Made by a program: the position numbers and the translations under genes
Notes under the pieces: generated by a model
The model's input: the letters and a program-made list of their open reading frames with translations, nothing else
The model's database searches: none
Told to the model about the DNA's origin: nothing
Shown: piece after piece, positions 16,989 through 26,100 of the stretch
Numbering within the stretch: the stretch's first letter is position 1
Layout of the letters: every line of letters begins with the position of its first letter
Assembly: GCA_029987115.1 (NCBI GenBank)
Contig: DALTWK010000003.1
Coordinates: forward strand, 1-64,000
Direction: 5' to 3'
Length of the DNA stretch: 64,000 nt
Source: Methanocorpusculum sp.
GTDB taxonomy: Archaea; Halobacteriota; Methanomicrobia; Methanomicrobiales; Methanocorpusculaceae

Positions 16989-19247
16989 ATGTCGGAATCG
17001 GTTGTAGACAGTATACTTGCAGCACGGTATTACCGTGCTGGTGAAAACTCATTTGACGACGTCTGTCGGCGCGTCGCCAACGCTCTCGGAGATAATCCGG
17101 AGGAAAAGGAAGAATATTATCAAGCAATGATGAGTCTCTCATTCCTGCCTAACTCTCCAACCCTGATGAACGCAGGAACTACGCTCGGTCAACTTTCGGC
17201 CTGTTTCACCTTGCCGGTTAACGATTCTCTCCCTGAAATCTTCGATGCCATCAGATGGGGAGCCATCATCCACCAGTCGGGGGGAGGAACCGGTTACAAC
17301 TTCTCCCACCTGCGCCCTGAAGGATCTCCAGTCCGTTCTACCGACGGAGTTGCATCTGGTCCTGTTTCTTTTATGCGTGTCTTCAACGCTGCAACCGATG
17401 TCATCAAGCAGGGAGGACGTCGTCGTGGAGCTAACATGGGTATTCTCAATGTTTGGCACAAGGATATCATGCAGTTTATCAACTGCAAAGCCAAGGAAGG
17501 AGACTTCTCCAACTTCAATATCTCCATCATGGTTTCAGACGAATTCATGCAAAAGGTTGCCGATGGCAAGTTCAGTGATGTCTGGGTTACTGACAATGCC
17601 GGAAAATCTGTTACCGTCAAGGAAATATGGGATGGAATCGTTGAAGGTGTATGGCGCAATGGAGAACCGGGCATTCTATTCTACGATACCATCAACCGCA
17701 AAAATCCGACACCCGACCTTGGAGAAATCGATACTACAAATCCATGCGGTGAACAACCGCTTCTTCCATTCGAATCCTGTGTTCTCGGAAGTATCAATCT
17801 TGCCAAATTTATCCGCGCCGGTGCCAACGACATAGATTATCCTGCTCTCGATAAAATGGTTCGGATGGCAATCCGTTTCCTTGATTCCGTTATCACCAAA
17901 AACGTCTTCCCAATTCCACAAATTCAAGAAAACACCAATCGCACGAGAAAAGTAGGTCTAGGTCTCATGGGGGTTCACGATGCCATGCTCATGTTGAGGA
18001 TTCCGTATGACTCCGATGCCGGCCGTAATTTCTGTATGGAAGTTATGAAGCGCATCAACGATGTCGCTGTTGAAGAATCTATTAAATTAGGGACTGAAAA
18101 AGGAACCTTCCCGGCGTACAAAGGCAGTGTCTGGGACAAGCAGGGTATTATCATGAGAAATGCCGCTCTTACTACCATTGCGCCGACCGGAACCATCTCA
18201 CTTCTTGCAGGATGCTCATCGGGGATTGAACCGGTCTTTTCCTATGCTTATACCCGTAGAAATACCGTAGGAAAGACATTTGTTTTAGTCCACCCGTACT
18301 TTGAAGCAGAACTCGTCCGTGTCATTGCCGACATGGGATACAGCGGACAGGTTGCAGAAACCAAGAAGCAAGAAGTCATCAACCACGTCCATGAAACTGG
18401 TACTGTGCAGGATATAGCATGGCTTCCACAGTCTTTCAAGTCCGTCTTTAAAACTGCACTCGATATCGGTTGGCGCGACCATGTCCTGATGCAGGCGGCT
18501 TTCCAGAAATATGTGCATGCCTCCATATCCAAGACCATCAACATGCCGTTCTCCGCAACTAAAGACGATGTTGCAAGTGCCATTCTCCTCGCTTGGCATG
18601 AAGGTATCAAAGGAATGACCCTCTACCGTACTGGATCTCGAGAAGATGTGGTTCTGGCACTTGAAAAGAGTAAGGAGGAGGAAAAGAAACAGGCTGCGGC
18701 AGTTGCCATGCCAATGGTTGAATCTGCAGATAAACACGCAGCACCGACTGTTCTTACCCCCATAACTTTCAATCGCCCACGTGAGATGAGCGGGAGAACT
18801 TTCCTTGCCCAGTCTGGTTGTTGCAGACTTTATATCACTGTCAACACCACACCAGATGGAAAGCCAATGGAGGTTTTCATCCGAACGGTTGGTGCCGGAT
18901 GTGAGGCAAACAGTAATGCATTAGGACGCAGTATTAGTACCGGTTTGCAGAACGGTGTCCCATACGAGAAATTCGTCAAGCAGTTTGCCAAGGTTCATTG
19001 TATCTCCGCCATCAAGAACAAGAACGCAGAAGGTGTCTCCTGTGCTGATGTGGTTGGAAAGTGCATTGAACTTGCCGCAACTAACCAGCAGATTGCAACG
19101 CTTGACAACTGGTCGGTGGGGCCGGCACCGGCAAATGAAGAAAAGAAGGTTGGTCGTCCATGTCCAGAATGCGGTCAACCGCTTGATTTCGGTGAAGGAT
19201 GCAACATGGGAATTTGTAAACACTGTGGCTGGTCAGGTTGCAGCTAA
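16989..19247 (+). CDS. nrdJ: Adenosylcobalamin-dependent (class II) ribonucleoside-diphosphate reductase
   Basis: NrdJ reduces ribonucleotides to deoxyribonucleotides with a cobalamin-generated thiyl radical. Active-site elements are the first redox cysteine in LSACFTLP, the NPCGEQPLLP motif with the radical cysteine, the following ESCVLGSINL block and a 'TIAPTGTISLLAGCSSGIEP' segment. The C-terminus holds a CPECGQP...CKHCGWSGC cysteine cluster that re-reduces the active site. ATG at 16989 gives 752 residues and has GGTGA five bases upstream; an in-frame ATG at 16944 is less likely. No intein interrupts it. The genes cobS and cobT for its cofactor lie 1.3-2 kb downstream. Confidence 0.96.
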   Translation: MSESVVDSILAARYYRAGENSFDDVCRRVANALGDNPEEKEEYYQAMMSLSFLPNSPTLMNAGTTLGQLSACFTLPVNDSLPEIFDAIRWGAIIHQSGGGTGYNFSHLRPEGSPVRSTDGVASGPVSFMRVFNAATDVIKQGGRRRGANMGILNVWHKDIMQFINCKAKEGDFSNFNISIMVSDEFMQKVADGKFSDVWVTDNAGKSVTVKEIWDGIVEGVWRNGEPGILFYDTINRKNPTPDLGEIDTTNPCGEQPLLPFESCVLGSINLAKFIRAGANDIDYPALDKMVRMAIRFLDSVITKNVFPIPQIQENTNRTRKVGLGLMGVHDAMLMLRIPYDSDAGRNFCMEVMKRINDVAVEESIKLGTEKGTFPAYKGSVWDKQGIIMRNAALTTIAPTGTISLLAGCSSGIEPVFSYAYTRRNTVGKTFVLVHPYFEAELVRVIADMGYSGQVAETKKQEVINHVHETGTVQDIAWLPQSFKSVFKTALDIGWRDHVLMQAAFQKYVHASISKTINMPFSATKDDVASAILLAWHEGIKGMTLYRTGSREDVVLALEKSKEEEKKQAAAVAMPMVESADKHAAPTVLTPITFNRPREMSGRTFLAQSGCCRLYITVNTTPDGKPMEVFIRTVGAGCEANSNALGRSISTGLQNGVPYEKFVKQFAKVHCISAIKNKNAEGVSCADVVGKCIELAATNQQIATLDNWSVGPAPANEEKKVGRPCPECGQPLDFGEGCNMGICKHCGWSGCS

Positions 19248-19266
19248 ATCAACATTTTCTGAAAAA

Positions 19267-19286
19267 AGATGAGGGATATTTCATCT
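19267..19286 (+). terminator. Weak hairpin between nrdJ and the GNAT gene
   Basis: A 6-bp stem AGATGA/TCATCT with an 8-base loop lies 20 bases after the nrdJ stop, followed by an AT-rich stretch. It could terminate nrdJ transcription; the stem is short and confidence is low. Confidence 0.3.
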
Positions 19287-19380
19287 CTTAATCTTCTTAT
19301 TTATACATAAAATCATACCTGATTTCATCTTATTTTTACTCATTCTCCATTATCTATGTGTTATTTCGATTTACCCTTGT

Positions 19381-20010
19381 TTAAAATAATTGATTGGGGA
19401 GTTTCAGTTTTTCTTTATGTGGAAACATTGCATCAAACTCTTCAAAGGCCTTGTCCTCACAAACAAAATATCCTATTGGTGTGGTATATTCCCCTGTGAT
19501 GCCGTTAAGGTACCCGGGAATAAGTTCCTTACAGAGGAAGAATGAGGAATCAGATCCTTTTGGTAACCCATGGTAGCGAATACCATATTCACTTGCGTAT
19601 CGGAATCCGCTTTTGCCGTAAAAGTCAATATTTCCTTCACAGCAGACTGCGCCGCAACCGTACTCCATTGCTTTATCAAGTGAATAGTCAAGAAGCTGTT
19701 TTCCATATCCCTTTCGCTTCAGTTCGGGTGTTATGCAAATCGGACCCATGGTCATAATCGGAATTTTTCTTTCGTCATCTGTCTGAATAGCAGCCTTGAC
19801 AAAGACATTCTGACCAATAATATTGCCGTTCAGTTCCATTACAAAGTCAAGATCAGGTACAAAGTCTGGATCTTTTCTGAGACAATGAAGAACGTAGTGT
19901 TCCAGAGACCCTGGGCGATATATATTCCAAAAGCTTTCTCTAACAAGGTTTTCAACTTCACGGTACTCAGATTCTTTTTCTAAATGAAAGGTAATATTAT
20001 TCGAGTTCAT
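19381..20010 (-). CDS. GNAT-family N-acetyltransferase
   Basis: The 209-residue protein has the GNAT fold: an N-terminal strand-helix (ITFHLEKESEYREVENLVRE), the central IMTMGPICITPELKRKGYGK motif A with the acetyl-CoA-binding R/K-K-G-Y-G-K loop around residues 105-115, and a helix that follows (QLLDYSLDKAMEYGC). Substrate is unknown. The ATG at 20010 is preceded by GAGG. It is a stand-alone gene, convergent with nrdJ. Confidence 0.85.
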   Translation of the reverse strand: MNSNNITFHLEKESEYREVENLVRESFWNIYRPGSLEHYVLHCLRKDPDFVPDLDFVMELNGNIIGQNVFVKAAIQTDDERKIPIMTMGPICITPELKRKGYGKQLLDYSLDKAMEYGCGAVCCEGNIDFYGKSGFRYASEYGIRYHGLPKGSDSSFFLCKELIPGYLNGITGEYTTPIGYFVCEDKAFEEFDAMFPHKEKLKLPNQLF

Positions 20011-20291
20011 TTTTTCCTCATTAGAACAGGGATTATTTCCTGTGGCAAATGCTGGTTACGCATAAGATGTGATGTATTTTTTCATTATGGTCGTTTAAAA
20101 ACATCTCTATTTTATTATTATCTTTAAAGTCTAGATATTTTATCCGTTTTCCAATCCCTCGTCCAAGGACCAACGGTTTCGGAGATATATTCAAAACAGG
20201 GTGTTTCAACTATTTCATGTTTTAATCGATAGAGTTTTAGTAATATTTTCAATAGAAACTCTCTATACGTTGCAACTCTAATGTAATTTAT
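20011..20291. other. Intergenic region with an inverted repeat
   Basis: This 281-base, AT-rich space lies between two divergent genes. It holds an inverted repeat with 7-bp arms (AGAGTTT at 20231-20237 and AAACTCT at 20256-20262, 18 bases apart) about 30-60 bases before the gene at 20292, a position suited to an operator. I found no small gene or RNA that I can support. Confidence 0.3.
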
Positions 20292-20600
20292 ATGAAAACA
20301 TTACCTTTCGACCGCAAACCGAATGGAAAGGTCTTCGTACAGTGCGGAGACAAAGCCGTTGCTGTTCATACAACCTGTATTTTCTGTGCTCATTGCATGG
20401 GAATCCGGGTTAACCGCCGTGTCAGTCCGAATCCATATGCACAAGCATTTCGTAACTCCAAAGGCGGGTTTGGAATGGATGAAGAGATGATGAACGCAAT
20501 GATACAGTTTAATACCATCATCGAAGATAAAAACGCCACCGATCTTGAGTGTGATGATGATGGTTCTTGCGGATTTCTGCAGATTAGTAGACGTAGATAA
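20292..20600 (+). CDS. Small cysteine-containing hypothetical protein
   Basis: I do not recognise this 102-residue protein. It has a C-x-x-C-x-x-C element (CIFCAHC) around residues 29-35 and two further cysteines near the C-terminus (LECDDDGSCGF), so metal binding is possible. There is no membrane span. Its 3' end overlaps the convergent cobS gene by 17 bases. The promoter region contains an inverted repeat. Function is unknown. Confidence 0.6.
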   Translation: MKTLPFDRKPNGKVFVQCGDKAVAVHTTCIFCAHCMGIRVNRRVSPNPYAQAFRNSKGGFGMDEEMMNAMIQFNTIIEDKNATDLECDDDGSCGFLQISRRR

Positions 20601-21324
20601 GTATCGCAATAACGAGACAGACCGTCATACGGGAGAGTTCATTGCAGGCACCTGTCACATCTCCGTTGACTCCTCCGAACAACTTTTTTGCAACCAGTAA
20701 GAGAATACTAAATGTCAGAAACGCTGCAATAATTCCACCAAGTGTGAGCCATCTACACGGTATTAGAAAAAGCGGAAGTACGAGAAGAATCGTAATAATA
20801 GAAAACCAACGTTTTGATTTATCGTAAATATACTTTTGAATGCCGTCGGCAAACGGCTTTCCCAGCGCTGATGAAAGACCCATTGCCATTTTCCCGCAGA
20901 CTTCAGCTATGAGAATTGCCGGAGCGATTGCGGCAACAGGCATTGAGGCAAGTGCAGAAAACGTTAGGAGAATCGTAGTCATTCCGGCAACAAGTGCACC
21001 AGTGCCGGTTGTTCTGTCTTTCATGGCAACAATACGTTTTTCACGGTTTCCGTGAGCCATTACCCCATCTCCGAAGTCAAGCAATCCGTCGAAGTGATTT
21101 CCGCCGGAGATGACAAGTGCAACCGCAATCGTTAGGGCGGCAACAATCATGCTGTTTTCAAAATTCAGAATCGATGCAACAATTGCGGGAACCGCGGCAA
21201 GAATACCGGTAACATATCCCGCTATTGGATACATCCAACTGTTCTTTGCAAACGCATCAAAGTCAGTCGTTTTTCCGAGCGGAAGAATCGTCGTAAACTG
21301 GAGAAGGGCCTTCAGAGCTGCCAT
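20584..21324 (-). CDS. cobS: Adenosylcobinamide-GDP ribazoletransferase (cobalamin-5'-phosphate synthase)
   Basis: CobS joins adenosylcobinamide-GDP to alpha-ribazole in the last steps of cobalamin synthesis. The membrane protein shows the family motifs GGNHFDGLLDFGDGVM with conserved aspartates near residue 80, and MKDRTTGTGALVAG nearby, among about six hydrophobic spans. I chose ATG at 21324 (246 residues, MAALKALLQF), because the longer frame begins with TTG at 21363 and adds residues not typical of the family. It is divergent from cobT, so both may share a control region. Confidence 0.92.
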   Translation of the reverse strand: MAALKALLQFTTILPLGKTTDFDAFAKNSWMYPIAGYVTGILAAVPAIVASILNFENSMIVAALTIAVALVISGGNHFDGLLDFGDGVMAHGNREKRIVAMKDRTTGTGALVAGMTTILLTFSALASMPVAAIAPAILIAEVCGKMAMGLSSALGKPFADGIQKYIYDKSKRWFSIITILLVLPLFLIPCRWLTLGGIIAAFLTFSILLLVAKKLFGGVNGDVTGACNELSRMTVCLVIAILIYVY

Positions 21325-21406
21325 ATGCTTGTATAACGTTATCTTTAATGAATGATTAAGCAAGTGGTCAAGTTATTATGTTTTAACATCAAAATAATAG
21401 ACATCT

Positions 21407-22423
21407 ATGTCCTTTGTATCCGAACGTGTTAATTTTACGGCAGAATCTCCACTCTTTGCCGTGGTGCTGTCGAATTCTGTGGTGTCTACGATTCCGGGTG
21501 TTTCCGGTGCCGGTGAAAATCCCGAAAGTAGTTTCTTTGTTCCGCCGCTTGATGCAGAGTTAATTCTGAACGGTGAACTATCGGGGGATATGACCCCGAA
21601 CACTCCAACCGGTTGTCCGACTCCAGCTTCAATCACACTTTCCGCTATGGATTTAATTGGCATGAAACCTCTGATGATTGCATCCGGCCTAAAATATCCA
21701 GTTAGTGTTCCCCATATGAATCTTGGAGGGGAAGCAGGAGGGGACCCGCGGGAAGGAAATGCAGTTCCGAATGCAAAAGAACTCTTCGAAAAAGGACGCT
21801 GGATTGGTGAGTTCCTTTCACAGTCGCATGATCTCTTGGTAATCGGCGAGTGTCTCCCGGGAGGGACCACCACGGCATTATGCGTTCTCCGCTCTCTTAA
21901 CTATCAAGCAAAAGTCAGTAGTTGCCTTGCAACCAACCCATCCCCCCTGAAAGAAGAGATTGCAAAAATCGCCGTTGAAAAAGTTCAAGCTGCCGGTCTC
22001 ACACCAGAGAACCCGCTTGAGATTGTCGCCATGGTAGGCGATCCGATGATGCCGGTTGTAGCTGGCATCGCCGAAGGATTCCGCGGGAAAATCTTCCTTG
22101 CCGGTGGAACCCAGATGCTCGCGGTCGCAGCTGTTATTCGTGCTCTCGGAAATGTGGTGCCCGATGTCGTAACCACAACCTACGTTTTCAATGACAAGAC
22201 GGCAACCTTCAAGGAAACAGCTGCAGCCATCGGATGTGATATCTATTATGTGGATCCGGAGTTCGACACACTGGGACATGCAGGAATCGCACGCTATGCA
22301 CAGGGAGAGATTAAAGAAGGTACTGGTAGTGGTGGAGCTATGTTCCTCGCAAACCTTCTCGGGTTCACTCCGGAGGAAATCCGCGGAGCCATTCTGGAAC
22401 ACGTTTCACGATACTCGCAATGA
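21407..22423 (+). CDS. cobT: Nicotinate-nucleotide-dimethylbenzimidazole phosphoribosyltransferase-like protein
   Basis: A 338-residue member of the archaeal CobT-like family (UPF0284). It is expected to activate the lower-ligand base as alpha-ribazole phosphate for cobamide assembly. Recognisable segments are TPNTPTGCPTPASIT near residue 65, the glycine-rich NLGGEAGGDPREGNAVPNA near residue 105, and GECLPGGTTTALCVLRSL near residue 147. Archaeal members differ from bacterial CobT and the base they use is not fixed by sequence. It overlaps the next gene by 4 bases (ATGA) and is divergent from cobS. Confidence 0.9.
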   Translation: MSFVSERVNFTAESPLFAVVLSNSVVSTIPGVSGAGENPESSFFVPPLDAELILNGELSGDMTPNTPTGCPTPASITLSAMDLIGMKPLMIASGLKYPVSVPHMNLGGEAGGDPREGNAVPNAKELFEKGRWIGEFLSQSHDLLVIGECLPGGTTTALCVLRSLNYQAKVSSCLATNPSPLKEEIAKIAVEKVQAAGLTPENPLEIVAMVGDPMMPVVAGIAEGFRGKIFLAGGTQMLAVAAVIRALGNVVPDVVTTTYVFNDKTATFKETAAAIGCDIYYVDPEFDTLGHAGIARYAQGEIKEGTGSGGAMFLANLLGFTPEEIRGAILEHVSRYSQ

Positions 22424-22947
22424 ACTTAGAAGAACAGATTCGAAATACTGGATTTGTCTGCCAGTGCTGCGGTGCATGCTGCAGCGGTTCGGACAATGAG
22501 GTTATGGTTTCTCCTGAGGAAATCGATCTTCTAATACAGATAACCGGTCTTCGCTTTGAAGATATTGTGGAACCTTATCCCGAATGGATTGAGGGAAATG
22601 GCGAGATTTTCACCTTCGGATGGGTTCTGCGTCGTGGTAAAGACGGCAATTGTCTTTTTCTGAAAAACAACCGGTGTAGCGTCTATGCGGTTCGCCCTTA
22701 CATCTGCAGAACCTATCCATTTATGCTGAACCACGATGAACTTATCATATCAGAATGTGATGCGATACCTGGTACTGCCCCATGTCATGAGGCCAAAAAT
22801 ATTTTCAGCAATCTGCTGAAACGCCGGGATGCAGAGGAGCGAGAGTTTCTGCAAACAAAAGAGCAGTACCAAAAACATAGTATTAGTCCGGGTGCAACAT
22901 TAGTATTCGACAGCCGTGGGGCGCATCCTTGGCTGAAAAAACAATGA
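22420..22947 (+). CDS. YkgJ-family cysteine-cluster protein
   Basis: The 175-residue protein has the YkgJ (zinc/iron-chelating) pattern: CQCCGACCSGSD near residue 13, then CLFLKNNRCSVYAVRPYICR with the R-P-x-x-C-R-x-Y-P core near residue 85-98. Eight cysteines probably bind a metal cluster. Family members are linked to iron-sulfur or protein-modification chemistry but the function is not known. It is translationally coupled to cobT upstream and to the TraB gene downstream through ATGA overlaps. Confidence 0.85.
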   Translation: MNLEEQIRNTGFVCQCCGACCSGSDNEVMVSPEEIDLLIQITGLRFEDIVEPYPEWIEGNGEIFTFGWVLRRGKDGNCLFLKNNRCSVYAVRPYICRTYPFMLNHDELIISECDAIPGTAPCHEAKNIFSNLLKRRDAEEREFLQTKEQYQKHSISPGATLVFDSRGAHPWLKKQ

Positions 22948-24203
22948 CAGAAATCCATATCGTTGGTACAGCCCACGTATCCCAGAAGAGCATCGAGGAA
23001 GTTCGCGAAACAGTGGATGCGGTCAATCCAGATGTTATTGCAATTGAATTGGATGCGGGGAGATTTGCGACTCTCAAGCAACAGATGCGTGAGGATGAGA
23101 CTGGTATTGACGAAAAACAGTCCAAGACACCTGATGTGAAAGGAATCCTGAATGGTAATTTCACGTTGATGTTGGTGCAGTGGCTTTTGGGATATGTTCA
23201 GCGGAAAATCGGCATGAATGTTGGGGTTGACCCTGGCTCTGAAATGAAAGAAGCTATCCGCCTCGCAGAGGAACGCAATATTAGAATCGTACTGATTGAT
23301 CGCGATATCAATACTACCATTGCTCGATTCTGGAAGGCGATGAAGTTTGGAGAAAAGGTTCGGCTTATTTGGGCGCTTGTAAGTTCTGTCTTCGGAAAAG
23401 ATGATGAAACCGACGCAATTGATGCTGAAACAGTCGATTCGCTCACACATGGTGACGTCATGGAAAGTTCTCTGGCGGAATTCCACAACTTCTCTCCAAG
23501 TGGTGCCAACGCCCTCATCGGTGAGCGTGATGCCTATCTTGCTCACGGTGTTATCAATCTGGAACACAGCTCCTATGAGCGCGCAGTTGTTGTCTGTGGT
23601 GCAGGGCATGTTCCGGGAATCACGCATTTCCGTGAGCATCCGGAAATGCTTCCACCCAAAAAAGAATTGGATGAAAAACCGAAGAAGTACCCATGGGGAA
23701 AAATCATCGGCATTGTCTTTATTGCACTCTTCGTTGTAGTCATCCTTGCAATCGGATTTTCCGGGGCGACTGACAAACTCATTTGGGCAATCATTTTCTG
23801 GGTTCTTATCAATGGCATCCTGGCAGGCATAGGTACAGCTGTCGTTCGCGGACATCCGTTTTCCGTGGCAACCGCATCGGCCCTTGCGTGGATGACATCA
23901 TTGAATCCGTTCCTTGCCTGTGGGTGGTTTGCTGCAATCGTAGAGGCAAAAATGCGCCCCCCTCATGGGGGAGACTTTAAGGCAATCGGAAAATCTGATA
24001 GCATCAAGACATTGTTCTCAATCCCGCTTTTTCGAATTATTGCGGTTGCGGCAGGGGCAAACCTTGGAAGTATTCTTGGAACCGTATGTTTCTTCCTATT
24101 CCTGTCGCCAGTTCTTGGGGTAAGCGTTGATCAGATGAAAGACCTCTTGATTCTCGGATTCCAAAATATGTGGAATCTCATTATCGGTTCTTTCATCAAC
24201 TAA
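22944..24203 (+). CDS. TraB/PrgY-family membrane protein
   Basis: The 419-residue protein starts MTEIHIVGTAHVSQKSIEEV, the TraB signature with conserved G-T-A-H and later glutamates (VIAIELDAGR). The N-terminal 225 residues are soluble and resemble an enzymatic or peptidase-like fold; the C-terminal 180 residues contain about six hydrophobic spans. Bacterial homologues (TraB, PrgY) suppress peptide pheromones, but the archaeal role is unknown. ATG at 22944 overlaps the YkgJ stop by 4 bases, so this start is preferred over the one at 22929. Confidence 0.85.
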   Translation: MTEIHIVGTAHVSQKSIEEVRETVDAVNPDVIAIELDAGRFATLKQQMREDETGIDEKQSKTPDVKGILNGNFTLMLVQWLLGYVQRKIGMNVGVDPGSEMKEAIRLAEERNIRIVLIDRDINTTIARFWKAMKFGEKVRLIWALVSSVFGKDDETDAIDAETVDSLTHGDVMESSLAEFHNFSPSGANALIGERDAYLAHGVINLEHSSYERAVVVCGAGHVPGITHFREHPEMLPPKKELDEKPKKYPWGKIIGIVFIALFVVVILAIGFSGATDKLIWAIIFWVLINGILAGIGTAVVRGHPFSVATASALAWMTSLNPFLACGWFAAIVEAKMRPPHGGDFKAIGKSDSIKTLFSIPLFRIIAVAAGANLGSILGTVCFFLFLSPVLGVSVDQMKDLLILGFQNMWNLIIGSFIN

Positions 24204-24232
24204 TTTTTTCTTTCGTATTAAGTTGGGTTATC

Positions 24233-24240
24233 TTTATATG
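24233..24240 (+). promoter_or_regulatory. TATA box upstream of tuf
   Basis: TTTATATG lies 95 bases before the tuf ATG and predicts a start near 24262 with a leader of about 75 bases. That leader contains a 22-codon upstream reading frame (24292-24360) which overlaps the tuf start. Confidence 0.5.
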
Positions 24241-24335
24241 TGGCAACAGCAAATCTGTTTACACTCGTGTTGAAGTTGGATAGGTAGTCATATGGATGCC
24301 GTCCCTTCAATGAGTCAAAGTGGAGAAAATTATCT

Positions 24336-25613
24336 ATGGCAGCAGCAAAACCCCACATGAACCTTGCCGTTATCGGTCACATTGACCACGGTAAGTCTAC
24401 TACTGTCGGTCGTATCCTTTTCGAGACCGGTGTAGTCGCACAGCACGTTCTTGATGCATACAAGAAAGAAGCAGAATCTAAAGGAAAGGGAACTTTTGAG
24501 TTCGCTTGGGTAATGGACTCACTCAAGGAAGAACGTGAGCGTGGTATTACTATTGATATCGCTCACAAGAAATTCGAAACTCCGAAATACAATTTTACCG
24601 TCGTGGACTGCCCAGGACACCGTGACTTCGTTAAGAACATGATTACTGGTGCATCTCAGGCTGATTGTGCAATCATCGTTGTTTCCGGAACTGAAGGTCC
24701 GATGGAGCAGACCAAGGAACACGTCTTCTTATCCAAGACCCTTGGTATCAACCAGATTATTGTTGCAATCAACAAGATGGATGCAGTAAACTACTCCGAA
24801 GAGAAATTCAACGAAGCAAAAGACAAGATGACTAAACTCATCGGATCTGTTGGATTCAAAGCAGCTGAAACCCCATTCATCCCAATCTCTGCATTTGCAG
24901 GCGACAACATCAAGACCAACTCTGCAAACACCCCATGGTACAAGGGTCCAACACTTCTTGCAGCACTTGATGAGTTCAAGCAGCCAGTTCTTCCGACTGA
25001 CAAAGCACTCAGACTCCCGATTCAGGATGTCTACACTATTTCCGGTGTAGGAACTGTTCCAGTAGGACGTGTTGAGACTGGTGTCATGAAGAAAGGAATG
25101 AAAGTTTCCTTCATGCCGGCAAACGTTGTTGGTGAAGTTAAGTCCATTGAAATGCACCACGAAGAATTCCCAGAGGCAATTCCGGGAGACAACGTTGGTT
25201 TCAACGTCCGTGGTATTGCAAAGAACGATGTCCGCCGTGGAGATGTCTGCGGTCCAGTCGAGAACCCGCCAACGGTTGCAGATGAATTCACCGCACAGGT
25301 TGTTGTTTTACAGCACCCGTCCGTTATTTCTATTGGATACACTCCGGTTTTCCACTGCCACACTTCCCAGACTGCATGTGTTTTCCAGTCCTTAGATAAG
25401 AAACTCGATCCACGTTCTGGACAGGTTAAGGAAGAGAACCCAGCATTCCTCAAGGCAGGCGACGCAGCAATTTGTACAATTGCACCGACCCGCCCGCTTG
25501 TTCTCGAAACTGCAAAAGAATTCCCGCAGCTTGGTCGTTTCGCAGTCCGTGATATGGGTATGACCGTTGCAGCTGGTGTTGTTCTCGCAATCAAAGCAAA
25601 GCAGATGAGATAA
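24336..25613 (+). CDS. tuf: Translation elongation factor EF-1 alpha
   Basis: The archaeal EF-1A delivers aminoacyl-tRNA to the ribosome. GTP-binding motifs are GHIDHGKST at residues 14-22, DCPGHRDF (G3) near residue 90 and NKMD (G4) near residue 147, followed by the domain 2 and 3 barrels. Length 425 residues is normal. GGAG at 24322-24325 lies 10 bases before the ATG. It is followed after 33 bases by rpsJ, the usual archaeal order, but the rest of the str operon (rps12, rps7, fusA) is not upstream. Confidence 0.97.
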   Translation: MAAAKPHMNLAVIGHIDHGKSTTVGRILFETGVVAQHVLDAYKKEAESKGKGTFEFAWVMDSLKEERERGITIDIAHKKFETPKYNFTVVDCPGHRDFVKNMITGASQADCAIIVVSGTEGPMEQTKEHVFLSKTLGINQIIVAINKMDAVNYSEEKFNEAKDKMTKLIGSVGFKAAETPFIPISAFAGDNIKTNSANTPWYKGPTLLAALDEFKQPVLPTDKALRLPIQDVYTISGVGTVPVGRVETGVMKKGMKVSFMPANVVGEVKSIEMHHEEFPEAIPGDNVGFNVRGIAKNDVRRGDVCGPVENPPTVADEFTAQVVVLQHPSVISIGYTPVFHCHTSQTACVFQSLDKKLDPRSGQVKEENPAFLKAGDAAICTIAPTRPLVLETAKEFPQLGRFAVRDMGMTVAAGVVLAIKAKQMR

Positions 25614-25646
25614 ACTCATCTTCACACGATTTTTTTGGGTGAAAAA

Positions 25647-25955
25647 ATGCAGAAAGCCAGAATACGCCTTACGGGGACAGATTATGAGAAAGTGGAGACG
25701 GTTTGCACCCGTATCCGTGAGATTGCAGAGCGTACCGGTGTAAATATGGCTGGACCTATCCCACTGCCGACCAAGAGACTTGTAGTTCCAATTCGGAAGT
25801 CTCCGGATGGAGAAGGTACGGCAACATGGGATCGCTGGCAGATGAGAGTACACAAGAGACTTATCGACCTTGACGCCGATGAGCGTGCACTCCGTCAGCT
25901 TATGCGCATTCAGGTTCCAAAAGATATCAGCATCGAGATTGTTCTCGAAAACTAA
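25647..25955 (+). CDS. rpsJ: Ribosomal protein uS10
   Basis: The 102-residue S10 protein ([10 protein letters not shown] start) has the family core [23 protein letters not shown] with the basic RNA-binding loop and the C-terminal segment [16 protein letters not shown] at 25647 is chosen over a TTG at 25635 because GGGTGA (25637-25642) is well placed before it and the length fits. It ends the tuf-rpsJ unit. Confidence 0.96.
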   Translation: MQKARIRLTGTDYEKVETVCTRIREIAERTGVNMAGPIPLPTKRLVVPIRKSPDGEGTATWDRWQMRVHKRLIDLDADERALRQLMRIQVPKDISIEIVLEN

Positions 25956-25966
25956 AATTAGAATTT

Positions 25967-25996
25967 CTGCGGAATATCCGCAGGACTTCTCTTTTT
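25967..25996 (+). terminator. Hairpin terminator after rpsJ
   Basis: A perfect 7-bp stem CTGCGGA/TCCGCAG with an ATA loop (25967-25983) is followed by a T-rich run. It ends the tuf-rpsJ transcript, with rpoA2 converging from the other side. Confidence 0.7.
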
Positions 25997-26100
25997 ATTG
26001 TATTATTACTTAAATCTGTTTTAAATTAGAATTGAATCATTTAGAAAATGATACTATTTATTTCTCTTTGTTAAAAAATGAAAGAAAAAAGTGAGAAGTT

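Noticed and set aside
22785..23855. 356-residue minus-strand ORF
   Set aside because: Antisense to the YkgJ and TraB genes, both of which match known families and are translationally coupled.
25031..25594. 187-residue minus-strand ORF over tuf
   Set aside because: Antisense to a highly conserved gene with no start or ribosome site support.
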